Shown in pieces: positions 16,454-26,106 of a DNA stretch of 64,000 bases. Under the pieces are notes generated by a model. The model worked only from the letters and a program-made list of their open reading frames with translations, was not told the origin of the DNA and made no database searches. Each line of letters begins with the position of its first letter. Position 1 is the stretch's first letter. The DNA comes from Prevotella amnii DSM 23384 = JCM 14753. Its GTDB lineage: Bacteria; Bacteroidota; Bacteroidia; Bacteroidales; Bacteroidaceae. Where the stretch lies: assembly GCF_000378745.1 (NCBI RefSeq), contig NZ_KB905266.1, forward strand, positions 1 through 64,000, in the 5' to 3' direction. The position numbers and the translations under genes were made by a program.

Positions 16454-17545
16454 ATGGATAAAGTAGCTCTCATAGCTGGTATAACAGGACAAGATGGATC
16501 ATATTTAGCTGAATTGTTATTATCTAAAGGTTATGATGTTCATGGCACAATCCGCAGATCGTCTGTCGATTTTCGAGAAAGAATTGCCCATTTAGAAGGT
16601 AAACCTCATTTTCATCTACATTATGCAGACCTTAGCGACTCAATGAGTATATTAATGGTTATAGGTAAGGTTAAGCCTACCGAAATATATAATTTGGCTG
16701 CCCAAAGTCATGTCCAGGTTAGTTTTGATTCACCAGAGTTTACCGCAGATGTGGATGCTGTTGGCGTTTTAAGAATATTAGAAGCTGTTCGTCAATTAGG
16801 ACTTACACAACGATGTAAAATTTATCAAGCTTCTACGTCTGAGCTTTATGGTAAAGTTGAGGAAATACCACAAAATGAAAATACTCCATTCCATCCTTAT
16901 AGCCCATATGCAGTAGCTAAGTTGTATGGTTTTTGGATAGTAAGAGAATATCGTGAAGCTTATAATATGTATTGCTGTTCTGGTATTTTATTTAATCATG
17001 AAAGTGAACGTAGAGGTGAAACTTTTGTAACAAGAAAGATAACACTTGCTGCAGCTAGAATAAAACAAGGCAAACAAGATAAGCTGCTTTTAGGGAATCT
17101 TAGTTCTCTTCGCGATTGGGGATATGCTAGAGATTATGTTGAGTGTATGTGGCTAATATTACAACAAAAGCAGCCAGAAGACTTTGTTATAGCAACGGGT
17201 GTTCAGCATAGTGTACGAGAGTTTTGTTATTATGCTTTTAAACGTGTTGGCATAGAATTAAAATTTGAAGGTAAAGGTTTAGAAGAGAAAGGAATAGATA
17301 AAAATACGGGTAAAGTATTAGTAGAAGTTAGTCCAGATTTTTATCGTCCTACAGACGTTGTTAATCTTTTAGGAGATCCAACTAAAGCAAAAAACAGATT
17401 GGGTTGGAATCCTAATAGTACTTCTTTTGAGGAGCTTGTAAATATTATGGTAGATAGCGATATGGCAAAAGTAGCTTCAGAAGGAGTAGCAGAAAGAGTG
17501 CGTACGAATTTAGAGGAATATTTGGAAAAGGGAATTGTAAAGTAA
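16454..17545 (+). CDS. gmd: GDP-mannose 4,6-dehydratase
   Basis: A 363-residue short-chain dehydrogenase/reductase that turns GDP-D-mannose into GDP-4-keto-6-deoxymannose, the first step of GDP-L-fucose synthesis. The NADP-binding loop is [16 protein letters not shown] at 8-23. The catalytic set shows as STSELYGK and YSPYAVAK (YxxxK). [20 protein letters not shown] is the substrate-binding block typical of Gmd. The length is normal. fcl follows after 10 bp, which completes the pathway. GDP-fucose feeds capsule or O-glycan fucosylation of surface proteins. Confidence 0.95.
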   Translation: MDKVALIAGITGQDGSYLAELLLSKGYDVHGTIRRSSVDFRERIAHLEGKPHFHLHYADLSDSMSILMVIGKVKPTEIYNLAAQSHVQVSFDSPEFTADVDAVGVLRILEAVRQLGLTQRCKIYQASTSELYGKVEEIPQNENTPFHPYSPYAVAKLYGFWIVREYREAYNMYCCSGILFNHESERRGETFVTRKITLAAARIKQGKQDKLLLGNLSSLRDWGYARDYVECMWLILQQKQPEDFVIATGVQHSVREFCYYAFKRVGIELKFEGKGLEEKGIDKNTGKVLVEVSPDFYRPTDVVNLLGDPTKAKNRLGWNPNSTSFEELVNIMVDSDMAKVASEGVAERVRTNLEEYLEKGIVK

Positions 17546-17555
17546 GATATAATAA

Positions 17556-18767
17556 ATGTCAGAGTTGGATAAAAGTGCAAAAATCTATATTGCTGGGCAC
17601 AAAGGCTTAGTAGGATCAGCAATATGGAAAAATCTCAAAGCACGTGGATATAATAATCTTATAGGGCGAAGTCATAAAGAGCTTGATCTAACAAATCAAT
17701 CAGCAGTAGCTCAATTTTTTGAAAAAGAAAAGCCTGATGCTGTAGTTCTTGCTGCAGCTTTTGTTGGCGGTATTATTGCAAATTCATTGTATAGAGCTGA
17801 TTTCATCATGCAAAACATGAAGATACAATGTAATGTTATAGAAAGTTCCTATATTAACAAAGTTAAGAAATTATTATTTCTAGGTAGCACATGTATATAT
17901 CCTAAAAATGCTCCACAGCCTATTAAAGAGGAAAGTCTGCTTACCTCTCCATTAGAATATACTAATGAAGAATATGCTATTGCTAAAATAGCAGGACTAA
18001 AAATGTGTGAAAGCTATAATTTGCAATATGGAACTAATTATATAGCAGTAATGCCAACTAATTTATATGGTCCTAATGACAATTTTCATCTTGAAAATTC
18101 ACATGTCATTCCAGGAATTATACGTAAAATATATTTAGCAAAATTACTTTATGATAATAACTGGGAAGCCATTCGTAAAGATATGGATAAACGTCCTATC
18201 ACACCTGTTAATAGCTTAGAAAATATTATAGGTAAAGAAAATATAGATGGAAATAATTCTGAAGAGCGTATAATAAAAGCATTATCTTTTTATGGTATAG
18301 AAAATAATAAAGTAACACTTTGGGGAGATGGCAGTCCGCTGCGTGAATTTCTTTGGAGCGAGGATATGGCAGATGCCAGTGTACATATATTATTAAATGT
18401 AGATTTTAAAGATATTATAGGAATAGAAAAATATTCAAGTACTTTTTATGGGACAAAAACAAATGGAGCTATAGATAGAAACAATAGTTCTAATCGTGGA
18501 GGTGCTATTCTTTCTCTTGGTGAAATTAGAAATTGCCATATAAATGTAGGTACAGGTAAAGAAATATCTATTAAGTCTTTAGCTTATCTTATTAAAAAGG
18601 TTATTAAGTTTGAAGGAGATATAGTTTGGGATATAAAAAAGCCAAATGGGACTCCACGAAAACTTATAGATGTAACGAAATTGCATAGTTTGGGGTGGAC
18701 TCATAAAATAGAAATAGAACAAGGCATAAATAATATTTTTAAATGGTATAAAGAAAGTATATTATGA
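17556..18767 (+). CDS. fcl: GDP-L-fucose synthase, enlarged form
   Basis: A 403-residue epimerase/reductase that makes GDP-L-fucose from the product of Gmd. The cofactor loop is AGHKGLVGSAIW near residue 13, with LGSTCIYPKNAPQP and the YAIAK catalytic pair. It is 60-80 residues longer than classic family members. The extra parts are the acidic stretch around DMDKRPITPVNSLENIIG (about 208-240) and the loop near EKYSSTFYGTKTNG (about 288-315). The stop overlaps the start of the next gene by 4 bp (ATGA), so translation is coupled. Confidence 0.93.
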   Translation: MSELDKSAKIYIAGHKGLVGSAIWKNLKARGYNNLIGRSHKELDLTNQSAVAQFFEKEKPDAVVLAAAFVGGIIANSLYRADFIMQNMKIQCNVIESSYINKVKKLLFLGSTCIYPKNAPQPIKEESLLTSPLEYTNEEYAIAKIAGLKMCESYNLQYGTNYIAVMPTNLYGPNDNFHLENSHVIPGIIRKIYLAKLLYDNNWEAIRKDMDKRPITPVNSLENIIGKENIDGNNSEERIIKALSFYGIENNKVTLWGDGSPLREFLWSEDMADASVHILLNVDFKDIIGIEKYSSTFYGTKTNGAIDRNNSSNRGGAILSLGEIRNCHINVGTGKEISIKSLAYLIKKVIKFEGDIVWDIKKPNGTPRKLIDVTKLHSLGWTHKIEIEQGINNIFKWYKESIL

Positions 18768-20881
18768 AAAAACAAATAATCATAGGTATGATAGCATTAA
18801 TATCACCTACTTTTCTTATGGCTCAGAAGATTAATTATCCTACACCTCCATCTGATAAAACTATGGATAAATATTTTGGCATCGAAGTATTAGATCCTTA
18901 TCGTCCATTAGAGAATGATACTGCTAAAGCTACTATTAATTGGGTAAAGGCTGAAAATAGTATAACATCAAGATATCTGTCTAAGATACCATTTCGTGGA
19001 AAAATATTAAAAAGGATGAAAGAACTTGCTAATTATGAGAAACATTCCTTTCCATGGTATAATAAACATACAAAAAAATGGTACTTTTATCTTAATAATG
19101 GGCTACAAAATCAAAGCGTATTATACGTTATGGATAAGTTAGGTGATGAAAAAAAAGCTCAAGTATTTATTGATCCAAATAAATTTTCTACAGATGGTAC
19201 TATTGCTTTAAAAAGCGTCAACTTTTCCAATAATGGAAAATATGTAGCATATGCTATTTCTCGTAATGGCAGTGATTGGCAAGAATTTTATGTTATAGAT
19301 GCTAATACAGGTAAACTTCTTAAGGATCATATAAAGTGGTCAAAGTTTTCTAATGCTTCATGGCTTGGTGATGGGTTTTATTATTCTGCTTATGATAGTC
19401 CAAAACAAGGTAATGGTTTAAGCAATATAAATTCTGTTCAAAAGATTTTTTATCACAAAATAGGTACTCCACAATCTGATGATGTTTTGTTTTATCAAAA
19501 TCCAGAACATCCAATGCGTTTTTATACAGTAAGTATTAATGAAGATGAAACGATGATGTTTTTAACAGAGAGTGGTGCTGGACAGGGAAATGGGCTCTAT
19601 GTACGTGATCTTAAACAAAAAGATAGTCAATTTATTCAGATTAATGCTAATTTAGATGTGCAATGTAATCCTATTAAAACAATTGGAGATAATATATATA
19701 TACTAACAGATGAAAAAGCTCCAACTAACAAATTGGTTGTTACTGATATTCATCATCTTAGTAAAACGGAGTGGAAAACTATTATCCCTGCAAGTAAGAA
19801 TGTTTTAGAAGATGTTACTTTTGCAGATAAACAATTAATTATCACATATATACAAGATGCCTGTAGTCATTCATATTTATATTCAATCGATGGAAAGCTG
19901 CTTAGAGAAATAAAATTTCCTAGTTTAGGAAGTGTTAGTTTTAGTGGCGATTTTTATCGACCAGAGATATTTTATTCTTTTACATCTTTTACAGAGCCTA
20001 CAAGTATTTACAAATACGATATTAATAAAAATACAAGCAAAATATATACTGCACCTAATATAAAGTTTAATAAGACTAAATTTATTACAGAACAAATATA
20101 TATTACAAGTAAGGATGGGACAAAAATACCCGTTTTTTTAACTTATAAAAAAGGATTAAAACGCAATGCTAAAAATCCTCTTCTTCTTTATGCATATGGT
20201 GGTTTTGGCATTTCTTTGACTCCTTCATTTTCTTTTGTTCGACTGCCTTTTATTGAGAATGGAGGGATATATGCTATGGCATGTTTACGTGGTGGAAATG
20301 AATTTGGCGAAGCATGGCACCTTGCAGGCACAAAGATGAATAAACAAAATGTCTTTAATGATTTTATATCTGCAGCAGAATATCTTATTAAAGCTAAATA
20401 TACTAATAAGGATTTACTTGCTATTCAAGGAGGCTCTAATGGAGGATTACTCATAGGTGCTTGTATGACACAACGTCCAGAGCTTTATAAAGTATGTATC
20501 CCACAAGTAGGTGTAATGGATATGCTTAGATATCATAAATTTACTATAGGTTGGAATTGGGCTTCCGATTATGGAACAAGTGCAGACTCCAAAGAAATGT
20601 TTTTATACCTAAAATCATACTCTCCTCTTCATAATATTAAAAAAGGTACATCATATCCAGCTACTCTTATAACTACAGCTGATCATGACGATCGTGTTGT
20701 ACCAGCTCATTCTTTCAAGTTTGCTGCAGCTTTACAGGCTGCAAATGCTGGTAGAACCCCTACTCTTATACGTATAGATACAAATGCAGGTCATGGAGGC
20801 GGTAAACCTTTGTCAAAACAATTAGAAGAACAAGCAGATATTTATAGCTTTATACTTTATAATATGGGACTAAAATACTGA
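18764..20881 (+). CDS. Prolyl oligopeptidase family serine peptidase (S9)
   Basis: A 705-residue exported peptidase with a signal peptide ending near LMAQ (residue 21). A seven-bladed propeller spans about 80-430, and the alpha/beta hydrolase domain is C-terminal. The nucleophile is S558 in GGSNGGLL, the acid lies in the ADHDDRVV block (640-643), and the histidine is H677 in NAGHGGG. The spacing fits porcine prolyl oligopeptidase. It cleaves short peptides after proline, probably in the periplasm. The start overlaps fcl by 4 bp, and yaaA follows 7 bp later. Confidence 0.92.
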   Translation: MKKQIIIGMIALISPTFLMAQKINYPTPPSDKTMDKYFGIEVLDPYRPLENDTAKATINWVKAENSITSRYLSKIPFRGKILKRMKELANYEKHSFPWYNKHTKKWYFYLNNGLQNQSVLYVMDKLGDEKKAQVFIDPNKFSTDGTIALKSVNFSNNGKYVAYAISRNGSDWQEFYVIDANTGKLLKDHIKWSKFSNASWLGDGFYYSAYDSPKQGNGLSNINSVQKIFYHKIGTPQSDDVLFYQNPEHPMRFYTVSINEDETMMFLTESGAGQGNGLYVRDLKQKDSQFIQINANLDVQCNPIKTIGDNIYILTDEKAPTNKLVVTDIHHLSKTEWKTIIPASKNVLEDVTFADKQLIITYIQDACSHSYLYSIDGKLLREIKFPSLGSVSFSGDFYRPEIFYSFTSFTEPTSIYKYDINKNTSKIYTAPNIKFNKTKFITEQIYITSKDGTKIPVFLTYKKGLKRNAKNPLLLYAYGGFGISLTPSFSFVRLPFIENGGIYAMACLRGGNEFGEAWHLAGTKMNKQNVFNDFISAAEYLIKAKYTNKDLLAIQGGSNGGLLIGACMTQRPELYKVCIPQVGVMDMLRYHKFTIGWNWASDYGTSADSKEMFLYLKSYSPLHNIKKGTSYPATLITTADHDDRVVPAHSFKFAAALQAANAGRTPTLIRIDTNAGHGGGKPLSKQLEEQADIYSFILYNMGLKY

Positions 20882-20888
20882 AAATTTT

Positions 20889-21671
20889 ATGCAAATACTA
20901 TTAGCTTCAGCTAAAATTATGAAGAGTGAAACATCTTTAGCCGCTTCAATAAATTCTATTCCTATATTTTTAAAGGAGGCTCAAACTTTTGCTAGAGAAT
21001 TGAGTGAATATACTATAGAAGAATTAACAAATTTGTTAAAATGCAGTGTAAATATAGCTTTAGAAAACAAATTGCGTTATCAAGACTTTATGAACCAAGA
21101 TGCATGTCTCCCAGCAATTTTTGCTTATTATGGACAGGTATATAAATGTCTTAAGGTTGACTCTCTAACTACAGATAACTTGATATATGCACAGAAGCAC
21201 CTATTGATATTAAGTTTTTTATATGGTATACTACGCCCTTTAGATAATATTCATCCTTATCGTTTAGAGGGTAATGTTGTTTTAAAATCAACTAATTTTT
21301 CTAATATTTTTGCATATTGGAAACCTTTACTTACAGACGTATTAATAGATAAAGTAAAAAAAGATGATGGCATTCTCTTACATTTGGCCACAGAAGAATT
21401 CCAACATCTTTTTGATTGGAAACGAATATTAAGCGAAGTGCATGTAATTAAGCCTTTATTTATGATAAATAAAGGCTCTAAACTTAAAATAATAAGTATG
21501 TATGCTAAAAGTTGTCGTGGTGCTATGACTAATTATATTATTAAAAATAAAATAAATACAATCTCTCAACTTTTAAAATTCGAATACAATGGATTTGTTT
21601 ATGAAAGACATTATGGTGACAAAGGTAATCCACATTTTATATTAGATTCACCAATTAAAACGTATATATGA
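20889..21671 (+). CDS. yaaA: YaaA family peroxide stress protein
   Basis: A 260-residue protein of the YaaA/DUF328 family (MQILLASAKIMKSE at the start, QKHLLILSFLYGILRPLD in the middle, a basic SCRGAMTNYIIKNK segment). Escherichia coli YaaA limits intracellular iron during hydrogen peroxide stress and binds DNA. The fold is that of a whole family member. It ends the gmd-fcl-S9 run, 7 bp after the peptidase, and a terminator shared with the opposing dnaJ gene follows. Confidence 0.85.
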   Translation: MQILLASAKIMKSETSLAASINSIPIFLKEAQTFARELSEYTIEELTNLLKCSVNIALENKLRYQDFMNQDACLPAIFAYYGQVYKCLKVDSLTTDNLIYAQKHLLILSFLYGILRPLDNIHPYRLEGNVVLKSTNFSNIFAYWKPLLTDVLIDKVKKDDGILLHLATEEFQHLFDWKRILSEVHVIKPLFMINKGSKLKIISMYAKSCRGAMTNYIIKNKINTISQLLKFEYNGFVYERHYGDKGNPHFILDSPIKTYI

Positions 21672-21745
21672 TATATAAAAAGTTGAGAAATATAATTTTA
21701 TTACTTAAATAAAGATAAACAATTTATACTTCTCTCTAATAAAAT

Positions 21746-21823
21746 CTCTTTTACATAAATGAAATAGTTATTATTAATCTATTATTAAATATATTGTATA
21801 ATAACTATTTTGTTTCAAAAGAG
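21746..21823. terminator. AT-rich bidirectional terminator between yaaA and the dnaJ-like gene
   Basis: AAATAGTTATTAT (21762-21774) pairs with ATAATAACTATTT (21798-21810). An outer CTCTTTT/AAAAGAG pair extends the stem. Confidence 0.5.
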
Positions 21824-21829
21824 AATTTA

Positions 21830-22534
21830 TTATTTTTCATTTTTAGCGCGCAAAAATAATTCTTTCTGATGTTCTGTAAGATTTTCAGGCAACTTAACGT
21901 GGTAAGTTATAATAAAATCTCCTATAATTCCATTACCTATATTTTTTCCTTTTCCACGTAGTCGTACTTTAGTCCCATTCTGTGTACCTTCTTTTATCTT
22001 TAGTTTAGCCTTCCTACCATTTGGTAACCTGATAATAACATCACCTCCTAAAAGAGCAGTAAATAAATCAATGTTAACTTGTTGTTCTATATTTCCATTA
22101 ATTGGTTTTGCCATATTTTCATTAAACATAGAAGAGCTATAGTTTTCTTGCTTAATTCGTCCACTGCCAAATAGATCTTGAAAGAAGCTACTAAAGCCCC
22201 CTCCCCTACTAGTGTTAAAGGTGCTAAAATCAAAGTTAGCAAAAGGATTACTATAATCTTTGCTAGACTCATTAAATCCAGAATCTTTACTATTTGAAAA
22301 TCCGCCGACATCTTTCCATTGTTCTCCATATTTATCGTATTGTGCTCTTTTTTGTGGATCTCCAATTACTTCATATGCCTCATTTAAGGCTTGAAATTTA
22401 GCTTTAGCCTTTGGATCGTTGGGGTGTAGATCAGGATGAAATTGTTTAGCACGTTTACGATAAGCAGCTCTAACATCTTGTTGTGGTATATTTTTATCTA
22501 CACCAAGTATTTTGTAATAATCTATAAATGCCAT
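21830..22534 (-). CDS. DnaJ-domain co-chaperone, CbpA-like, short form
   Basis: A 234-residue protein with an N-terminal J domain (about 4-69) including HPD at 34-36, which stimulates DnaK. A Gly/Phe/Ser-rich linker (75-130) follows, then one C-terminal substrate-binding beta domain (about 145-228: [35 protein letters not shown]). It has no zinc-finger region, unlike DnaJ, and is shorter than the 306 residues of E. coli CbpA because one beta domain is missing or reduced. It lies 58 bp after nspC on the same strand and may be cotranscribed. Confidence 0.85.
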   Translation of the reverse strand: MAFIDYYKILGVDKNIPQQDVRAAYRKRAKQFHPDLHPNDPKAKAKFQALNEAYEVIGDPQKRAQYDKYGEQWKDVGGFSNSKDSGFNESSKDYSNPFANFDFSTFNTSRGGGFSSFFQDLFGSGRIKQENYSSSMFNENMAKPINGNIEQQVNIDLFTALLGGDVIIRLPNGRKAKLKIKEGTQNGTKVRLRGKGKNIGNGIIGDFIITYHVKLPENLTEHQKELFLRAKNEK

Positions 22535-22592
22535 AATAATCTATATTTGTATATTAATATTCTCATATCATATTATAGCAAAAGATATGCCA

Positions 22593-23759
22593 TTAATCCA
22601 TTCTGTCTCTATAATCTTCATAGCTATATGTACGAAGTATTTCTAAATCTTTATTACTGTGAAGTAAGGCTATTGCTGGGTGTGAAATTCCATTAAATGT
22701 ATTTGTTTTTACAGTAGTATAATGAAGCATATCTTCAAAAATAATATTTTCTCCGATTTGTAGTTTATGATCAAATTTCCAATTACCCATCCAATCACCA
22801 CTAAGGCAGCTATTTCCACCTAATCTATAAGTAAAAGGATCTGTTGTCTTTCCGCTATTAGGTTGCGTCTCTGCACCACGCACAATAGGATTATAAGGCA
22901 TTTCTAAGCAATCAGGCATATGGGCAGTAAAACTAACATTAAGAATTGCAGTACGATATCCTCTATCTTCTATAATATCTACTACTTGCGATACAAGTGT
23001 ACCTACTTGCCAACCAAAAGCACTACCAGGCTCTAAAATTACTTTTAACCATGGATAACGATTATGAAAGCCTTGTAATATGTCTATCAGCTTATCTATA
23101 TCGTAATTTGCGCGTGTCATAAGATGTCCACCACCAAAATTTATCCATTTTAATTGTGAAAACCAAATAGCAAATTTTTCTTCTATGTGTGCTAATGTTC
23201 GTTCAAAAACATCACTTCCATTTTCACAATGACAATGAATGTGAAATCCTTCTATATCTGAAGGCAATTTTTCAGGAATATTTTTTGCTAATATTCCAAA
23301 TCTTGTACCAGGAGCGCAAGGGTTATATAATAATGTCTTTATTTCAGAATATTCAGGATTAACTCGAATCCCAAGACTGATTTTTTTATTATAAACTCTT
23401 GCTTTTAAATGATAGCGTTCATACTGCTGAAAAGAATTAAAAGTAAGATGAGAGGAGCATTTTACAATGTCTTTTATCTCATAATCTGTGTACGCAGGAG
23501 AAAAAGTATGACAAGGGGTTCCAAATTCTTCTAAACCTAAACGAGCCTCGTTTAAAGATGAAGCTGTTGTAGCATTAATATATTCTCTGAAAATAGGAAA
23601 AGTTTTCCATAAAGCGTATGCTTTAAAAGCTAAAATAATTTCCACAGATGCTTTATTTGCAATATTTGCAATAAGTGATAAATTCTTGCGTAATTTATCT
23701 TCTTCGAGCACATACATAGGTTTAGTCAGCTCTTTAAAAGTAGTTGAGTTTATCTTCAT
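22593..23759 (-). CDS. nspC: Carboxynorspermidine decarboxylase
   Basis: A fold-III PLP enzyme of 388 residues for the last step of the carboxyspermidine route to spermidine. The PLP lysine lies in ILAFKAYALWKTFPIF, and LEPGSAFGWQVG, GGHLMT and NSCLSGDW are family blocks. The frame is open to an ATG at 23777. The start at 23759 is chosen because the -7 box TATTTTTG (23765-23772) lies inside the longer version; it then sits 5 nt before the ATG, as for the other leaderless genes in the window. The partner carboxyspermidine dehydrogenase is not in this window. Confidence 0.9.
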   Translation of the reverse strand: MKINSTTFKELTKPMYVLEEDKLRKNLSLIANIANKASVEIILAFKAYALWKTFPIFREYINATTASSLNEARLGLEEFGTPCHTFSPAYTDYEIKDIVKCSSHLTFNSFQQYERYHLKARVYNKKISLGIRVNPEYSEIKTLLYNPCAPGTRFGILAKNIPEKLPSDIEGFHIHCHCENGSDVFERTLAHIEEKFAIWFSQLKWINFGGGHLMTRANYDIDKLIDILQGFHNRYPWLKVILEPGSAFGWQVGTLVSQVVDIIEDRGYRTAILNVSFTAHMPDCLEMPYNPIVRGAETQPNSGKTTDPFTYRLGGNSCLSGDWMGNWKFDHKLQIGENIIFEDMLHYTTVKTNTFNGISHPAIALLHSNKDLEILRTYSYEDYRDRMD

Positions 23760-23764
23760 GCTTG

Positions 23765-23772
23765 CAAAAATA
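23765..23772 (-). promoter_or_regulatory. -7 box of nspC, leaderless type
   Basis: The minus strand reads TATTTTTG, CAAGC, ATG. The box overlaps codons 3-5 of the longer reading frame and so decides the start. Confidence 0.5.
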
Positions 23773-23780
23773 CTCATTTA

Positions 23781-23812
23781 TTTGTAATTTCAGGAAAATA
23801 TATTTACCTTTG
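23781..23812 (+). promoter_or_regulatory. Promoter for the prs transcript
   Basis: TTTG (23781-23784) and TACCTTTG (23805-23812) are separated by 20 bp. The leader to the prs ATG at 24095 would be about 275 nt, unusually long for this window. Confidence 0.6.
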
Positions 23813-23884
23813 CATTATAAAAATAGTTTTTAGTAAATATATATTGCTATTGTTTATATTTTTAGTATAATAAATTATCAAGGT

Positions 23885-24037
23885 ATGAAGCTAGTCGTAA
23901 TGACTATATCCACATATTATATTGAGAAAAAATGGGGAATTATTTTTCCTTTGATGAGATTTATGAATATATTCTTTTCTCAAAACATATCATTCCTTTT
24001 CTTTATATTATTATATTTTTTGTTTAACTTTTTATGA
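23885..24037 (+). CDS. Possible small membrane protein in the prs leader
   Basis: A 50-codon frame starts with MKLVVMTISTYYIEKKWG and ends in a very hydrophobic stretch rich in Phe, Leu and Ile, which would be one membrane helix. It lies wholly inside the long prs leader, after the promoter. AAGG precedes the ATG by a few bases. In AT-rich DNA such frames can arise by chance, and no family was recognised. Confidence 0.25.
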   Translation: MKLVVMTISTYYIEKKWGIIFPLMRFMNIFFSQNISFLFFILLYFLFNFL

Positions 24038-24094
24038 GTATATAAAGAAATCACATATAGAACAAATCTTTTACATTTATATAATATAAATAAA

Positions 24095-25033
24095 ATGAGT
24101 AAAAATAACTCTTTTTTGGTCTTCTCTGGTACAAAAACGAGATATCTCGCAGAGAAAATATGCACAAGTTTAGGTTGTCCATTAGGAAACTTAGTTATGA
24201 CTCGCTTCTCTGATGGTGAGTTTGTTGTTTCGTATGAGCAAAGCATTCGTGGTAAGGATGTTTTTTTAGTACAAAGCACTTTTCCGAATTCTGATAATCT
24301 TATGGAACTCTTGTTAATGATAGATGCAGCTAAGCGTGCTTCTGCCCGTCAGATTATAGCAGTAATACCTTATTTTGGTTGGGCTCGTCAAGATAGGAAG
24401 GATAAGCCACGTGTAAGTATTGGTGCAAAGTTAATAGCTGATCTTCTAAGTGTTTCAGGTATTGATCGTTTAATAACTATGGATCTTCATGCAGATCAAA
24501 TTCAAGGTTTCTTTAACGTTCCTGTAGATCATCTCTATGCTAGTGGAGTATTATTGCCTTATGTACAAAGTTTAAAGCTTGATAATTTGGTTATAGCAAG
24601 CCCTGATGTGGGTGGTTCTAAACGTGCTAATACTTATGCTAAATATTTAGGTTGCCCACTAGTGTTATGCAACAAAACACGAGCACGAGCAAATGTTATT
24701 GCTACTATGCAAATAATTGGTGATGTTAAGGATAAAAATGTAGTTATTGTTGATGATATGGTAGATACTGCTGGTACCATTACTAAAGCTGCAGATATAA
24801 TGAAAGAAGCTGGTGCTACGAGCGTTCGTGCTCTTGCCTCTCATTGTGTAATGTCAGGACCTGCTACTGAGCGTGTAGAAGCATCTTCTCTAGACGAAAT
24901 AGTTTTTACAGATTCTATACCTTATACTGATCGCTGTTCCAAGGTAAAGCAGATTTCTGTTGCAGATATGTTTGCTGAGACAATACGCCGTGTAGTAAAT
25001 AATGAAAGTATTTCAAATCAATATCTTATATAA
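24095..25033 (+). CDS. prs: Ribose-phosphate pyrophosphokinase (PRPP synthetase)
   Basis: A 312-residue enzyme making PRPP from ribose 5-phosphate and ATP, which feeds purine, pyrimidine, histidine and NAD synthesis. Visible are FSGTKTRYLAEKI at the N-terminus, the flexible ATP loop WARQDRKDKPR, DLHADQIQGFF, SPDVGGSKRA and the PRPP loop VVIVDDMVDTAGTI. The length is normal. A long leader with a possible small frame precedes it, and a terminator follows about 120 bp later. It forms its own transcription unit. Confidence 0.96.
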   Translation: MSKNNSFLVFSGTKTRYLAEKICTSLGCPLGNLVMTRFSDGEFVVSYEQSIRGKDVFLVQSTFPNSDNLMELLLMIDAAKRASARQIIAVIPYFGWARQDRKDKPRVSIGAKLIADLLSVSGIDRLITMDLHADQIQGFFNVPVDHLYASGVLLPYVQSLKLDNLVIASPDVGGSKRANTYAKYLGCPLVLCNKTRARANVIATMQIIGDVKDKNVVIVDDMVDTAGTITKAADIMKEAGATSVRALASHCVMSGPATERVEASSLDEIVFTDSIPYTDRCSKVKQISVADMFAETIRRVVNNESISNQYLI

Positions 25034-25154
25034 AATATATTATCATATATAATTTTGGCTTAAGTGGTATTGGGATAAGTATTTTAAGTTCTACTTTTAT
25101 TTTTATTGCCTTTATTTTAAGTTAAGCTAAGGTCTTTACTATTTTATAAGAAAT

Positions 25155-25195
25155 AGAACTGTATTCTTAATATATAGGAATATGGTTCTTTTTTT
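25155..25195 (+). terminator. Terminator after prs
   Basis: AGAACTGTATTC pairs imperfectly (with G-U pairs) with GAATATGGTTCT, followed by a run of seven T. Confidence 0.65.
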
Positions 25196-25294
25196 AATTT
25201 ATTCTATATTCTAAAAAAAACTATATATGGAAGGTACATATTAATAAAGAATGCTATTTTTTATAGTTCTGATTAAATTTTCATTTATTTTTTA

Positions 25295-25302
25295 TACTTT
25301 TG
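25295..25302 (+). promoter_or_regulatory. -7 box of the zinc-ribbon gene
   Basis: TACTTTTG lies 8 bp before the ATG at 25311. It overlaps the longer frame that opens at 25251, so the shorter start is preferred. Confidence 0.5.
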
Positions 25303-25310
25303 TAAGTATT

Positions 25311-25868
25311 ATGAAATGTAAAGTAAAATGCTCAACATGTGGCAATATATTTGCTGCAGAAACCCAAAAATATGGTAAAAATAAATTTCGATGTCCATAT
25401 TGTGGGGCTATCTTAGAATGTAGTTTCGACAAGCCTGCTCCTTTTTATACAACAGCAAGAGAGGTCGTTCCATTGGTAAATATTACTAAAATAGAATCTC
25501 AAAAAGAAAACATCCCAGAAGTAAAAAGTAAATTACTTGCTATGGCTTCTAAAGATTTATCACAAACTAAGCAAGATAAATCAATTTACATTTCTAAACA
25601 AATGTCCAATACATCTTCTCAAACTAGTTTGATAATAAAAGAAGCAGCTAAAACTACATCAAAAATTGTAGCTAGATCCTCTTTCTTTTTAATTAAGATA
25701 CAAGAAAAATATAAGAATGGAGATTTGTGGATTTTTTTTATTTTTAGTTTTATATTTATTATTTTGACTATAGCTTTCCTTTTAATTTTTGCTGAACTTA
25801 CAAATTTTTTAGCAAAAGGTCACTCATGGATCTTTAAGCATTATATAGAATTAAGAAATATGATTTGA
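25311..25868 (+). CDS. Zinc-ribbon domain membrane protein
   Basis: A 185-residue protein of unknown role. The N-terminus is a zinc ribbon with CSTCG near residue 7 and CPYCG near residue 28, similar to MJ0042-type ribbons. A polar, Ser/Thr/Lys-rich linker follows, and one transmembrane helix lies near the C-terminus (WIFFIFSFIFIILTIAF). The ribbon would face the cytoplasm. The frame extends upstream to 25251, but a -7 box falls inside that extension. It is a single gene with no clear partner. Confidence 0.7.
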   Translation: MKCKVKCSTCGNIFAAETQKYGKNKFRCPYCGAILECSFDKPAPFYTTAREVVPLVNITKIESQKENIPEVKSKLLAMASKDLSQTKQDKSIYISKQMSNTSSQTSLIIKEAAKTTSKIVARSSFFLIKIQEKYKNGDLWIFFIFSFIFIILTIAFLLIFAELTNFLAKGHSWIFKHYIELRNMI

Positions 25869-26072
25869 ATATATTGTATATATATAGTTTAAGGAACTGT
25901 TATTTAATATTTTGAGTACTTCTTATGAATATAATAGTAGTAACATTTATAATAATAAAATAGAATTATATCACAAAAAAAGTTGACTTTGGACGACTAT
26001 ATTCTTAATTCTATTTCTAAGAAAAATAATGAAATATTATTTATGTTATCAATGATTTTAATAAAATTTATC

Positions 26073-26080
26073 TATCTTTG
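26073..26080 (+). promoter_or_regulatory. -7 box of the lpx operon
   Basis: TATCTTTG is placed 26 bp before the lpxD ATG. The -33 box is not clear. Confidence 0.5.
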
Positions 26081-26106
26081 CATTATAAATAATTATAATA
26101 TATAGC

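Noticed and set aside
22087-22365. Minus-strand frame of 92 codons inside the dnaJ-like gene
   Set aside because: It is a shifted reading of the Gly/Ser-rich linker and does not resemble any protein.
22436-22696. Plus-strand frame across the dnaJ/nspC gap
   Set aside because: It is a Tyr/Leu/Ile-rich translation of AT-rich DNA opposite two real genes.
25251-25310. Longer N-terminus for the zinc-ribbon protein
   Set aside because: The extra residues are a hydrophobic run with a -7 promoter box inside it, and the ATG at 25311 directly precedes the ribbon.
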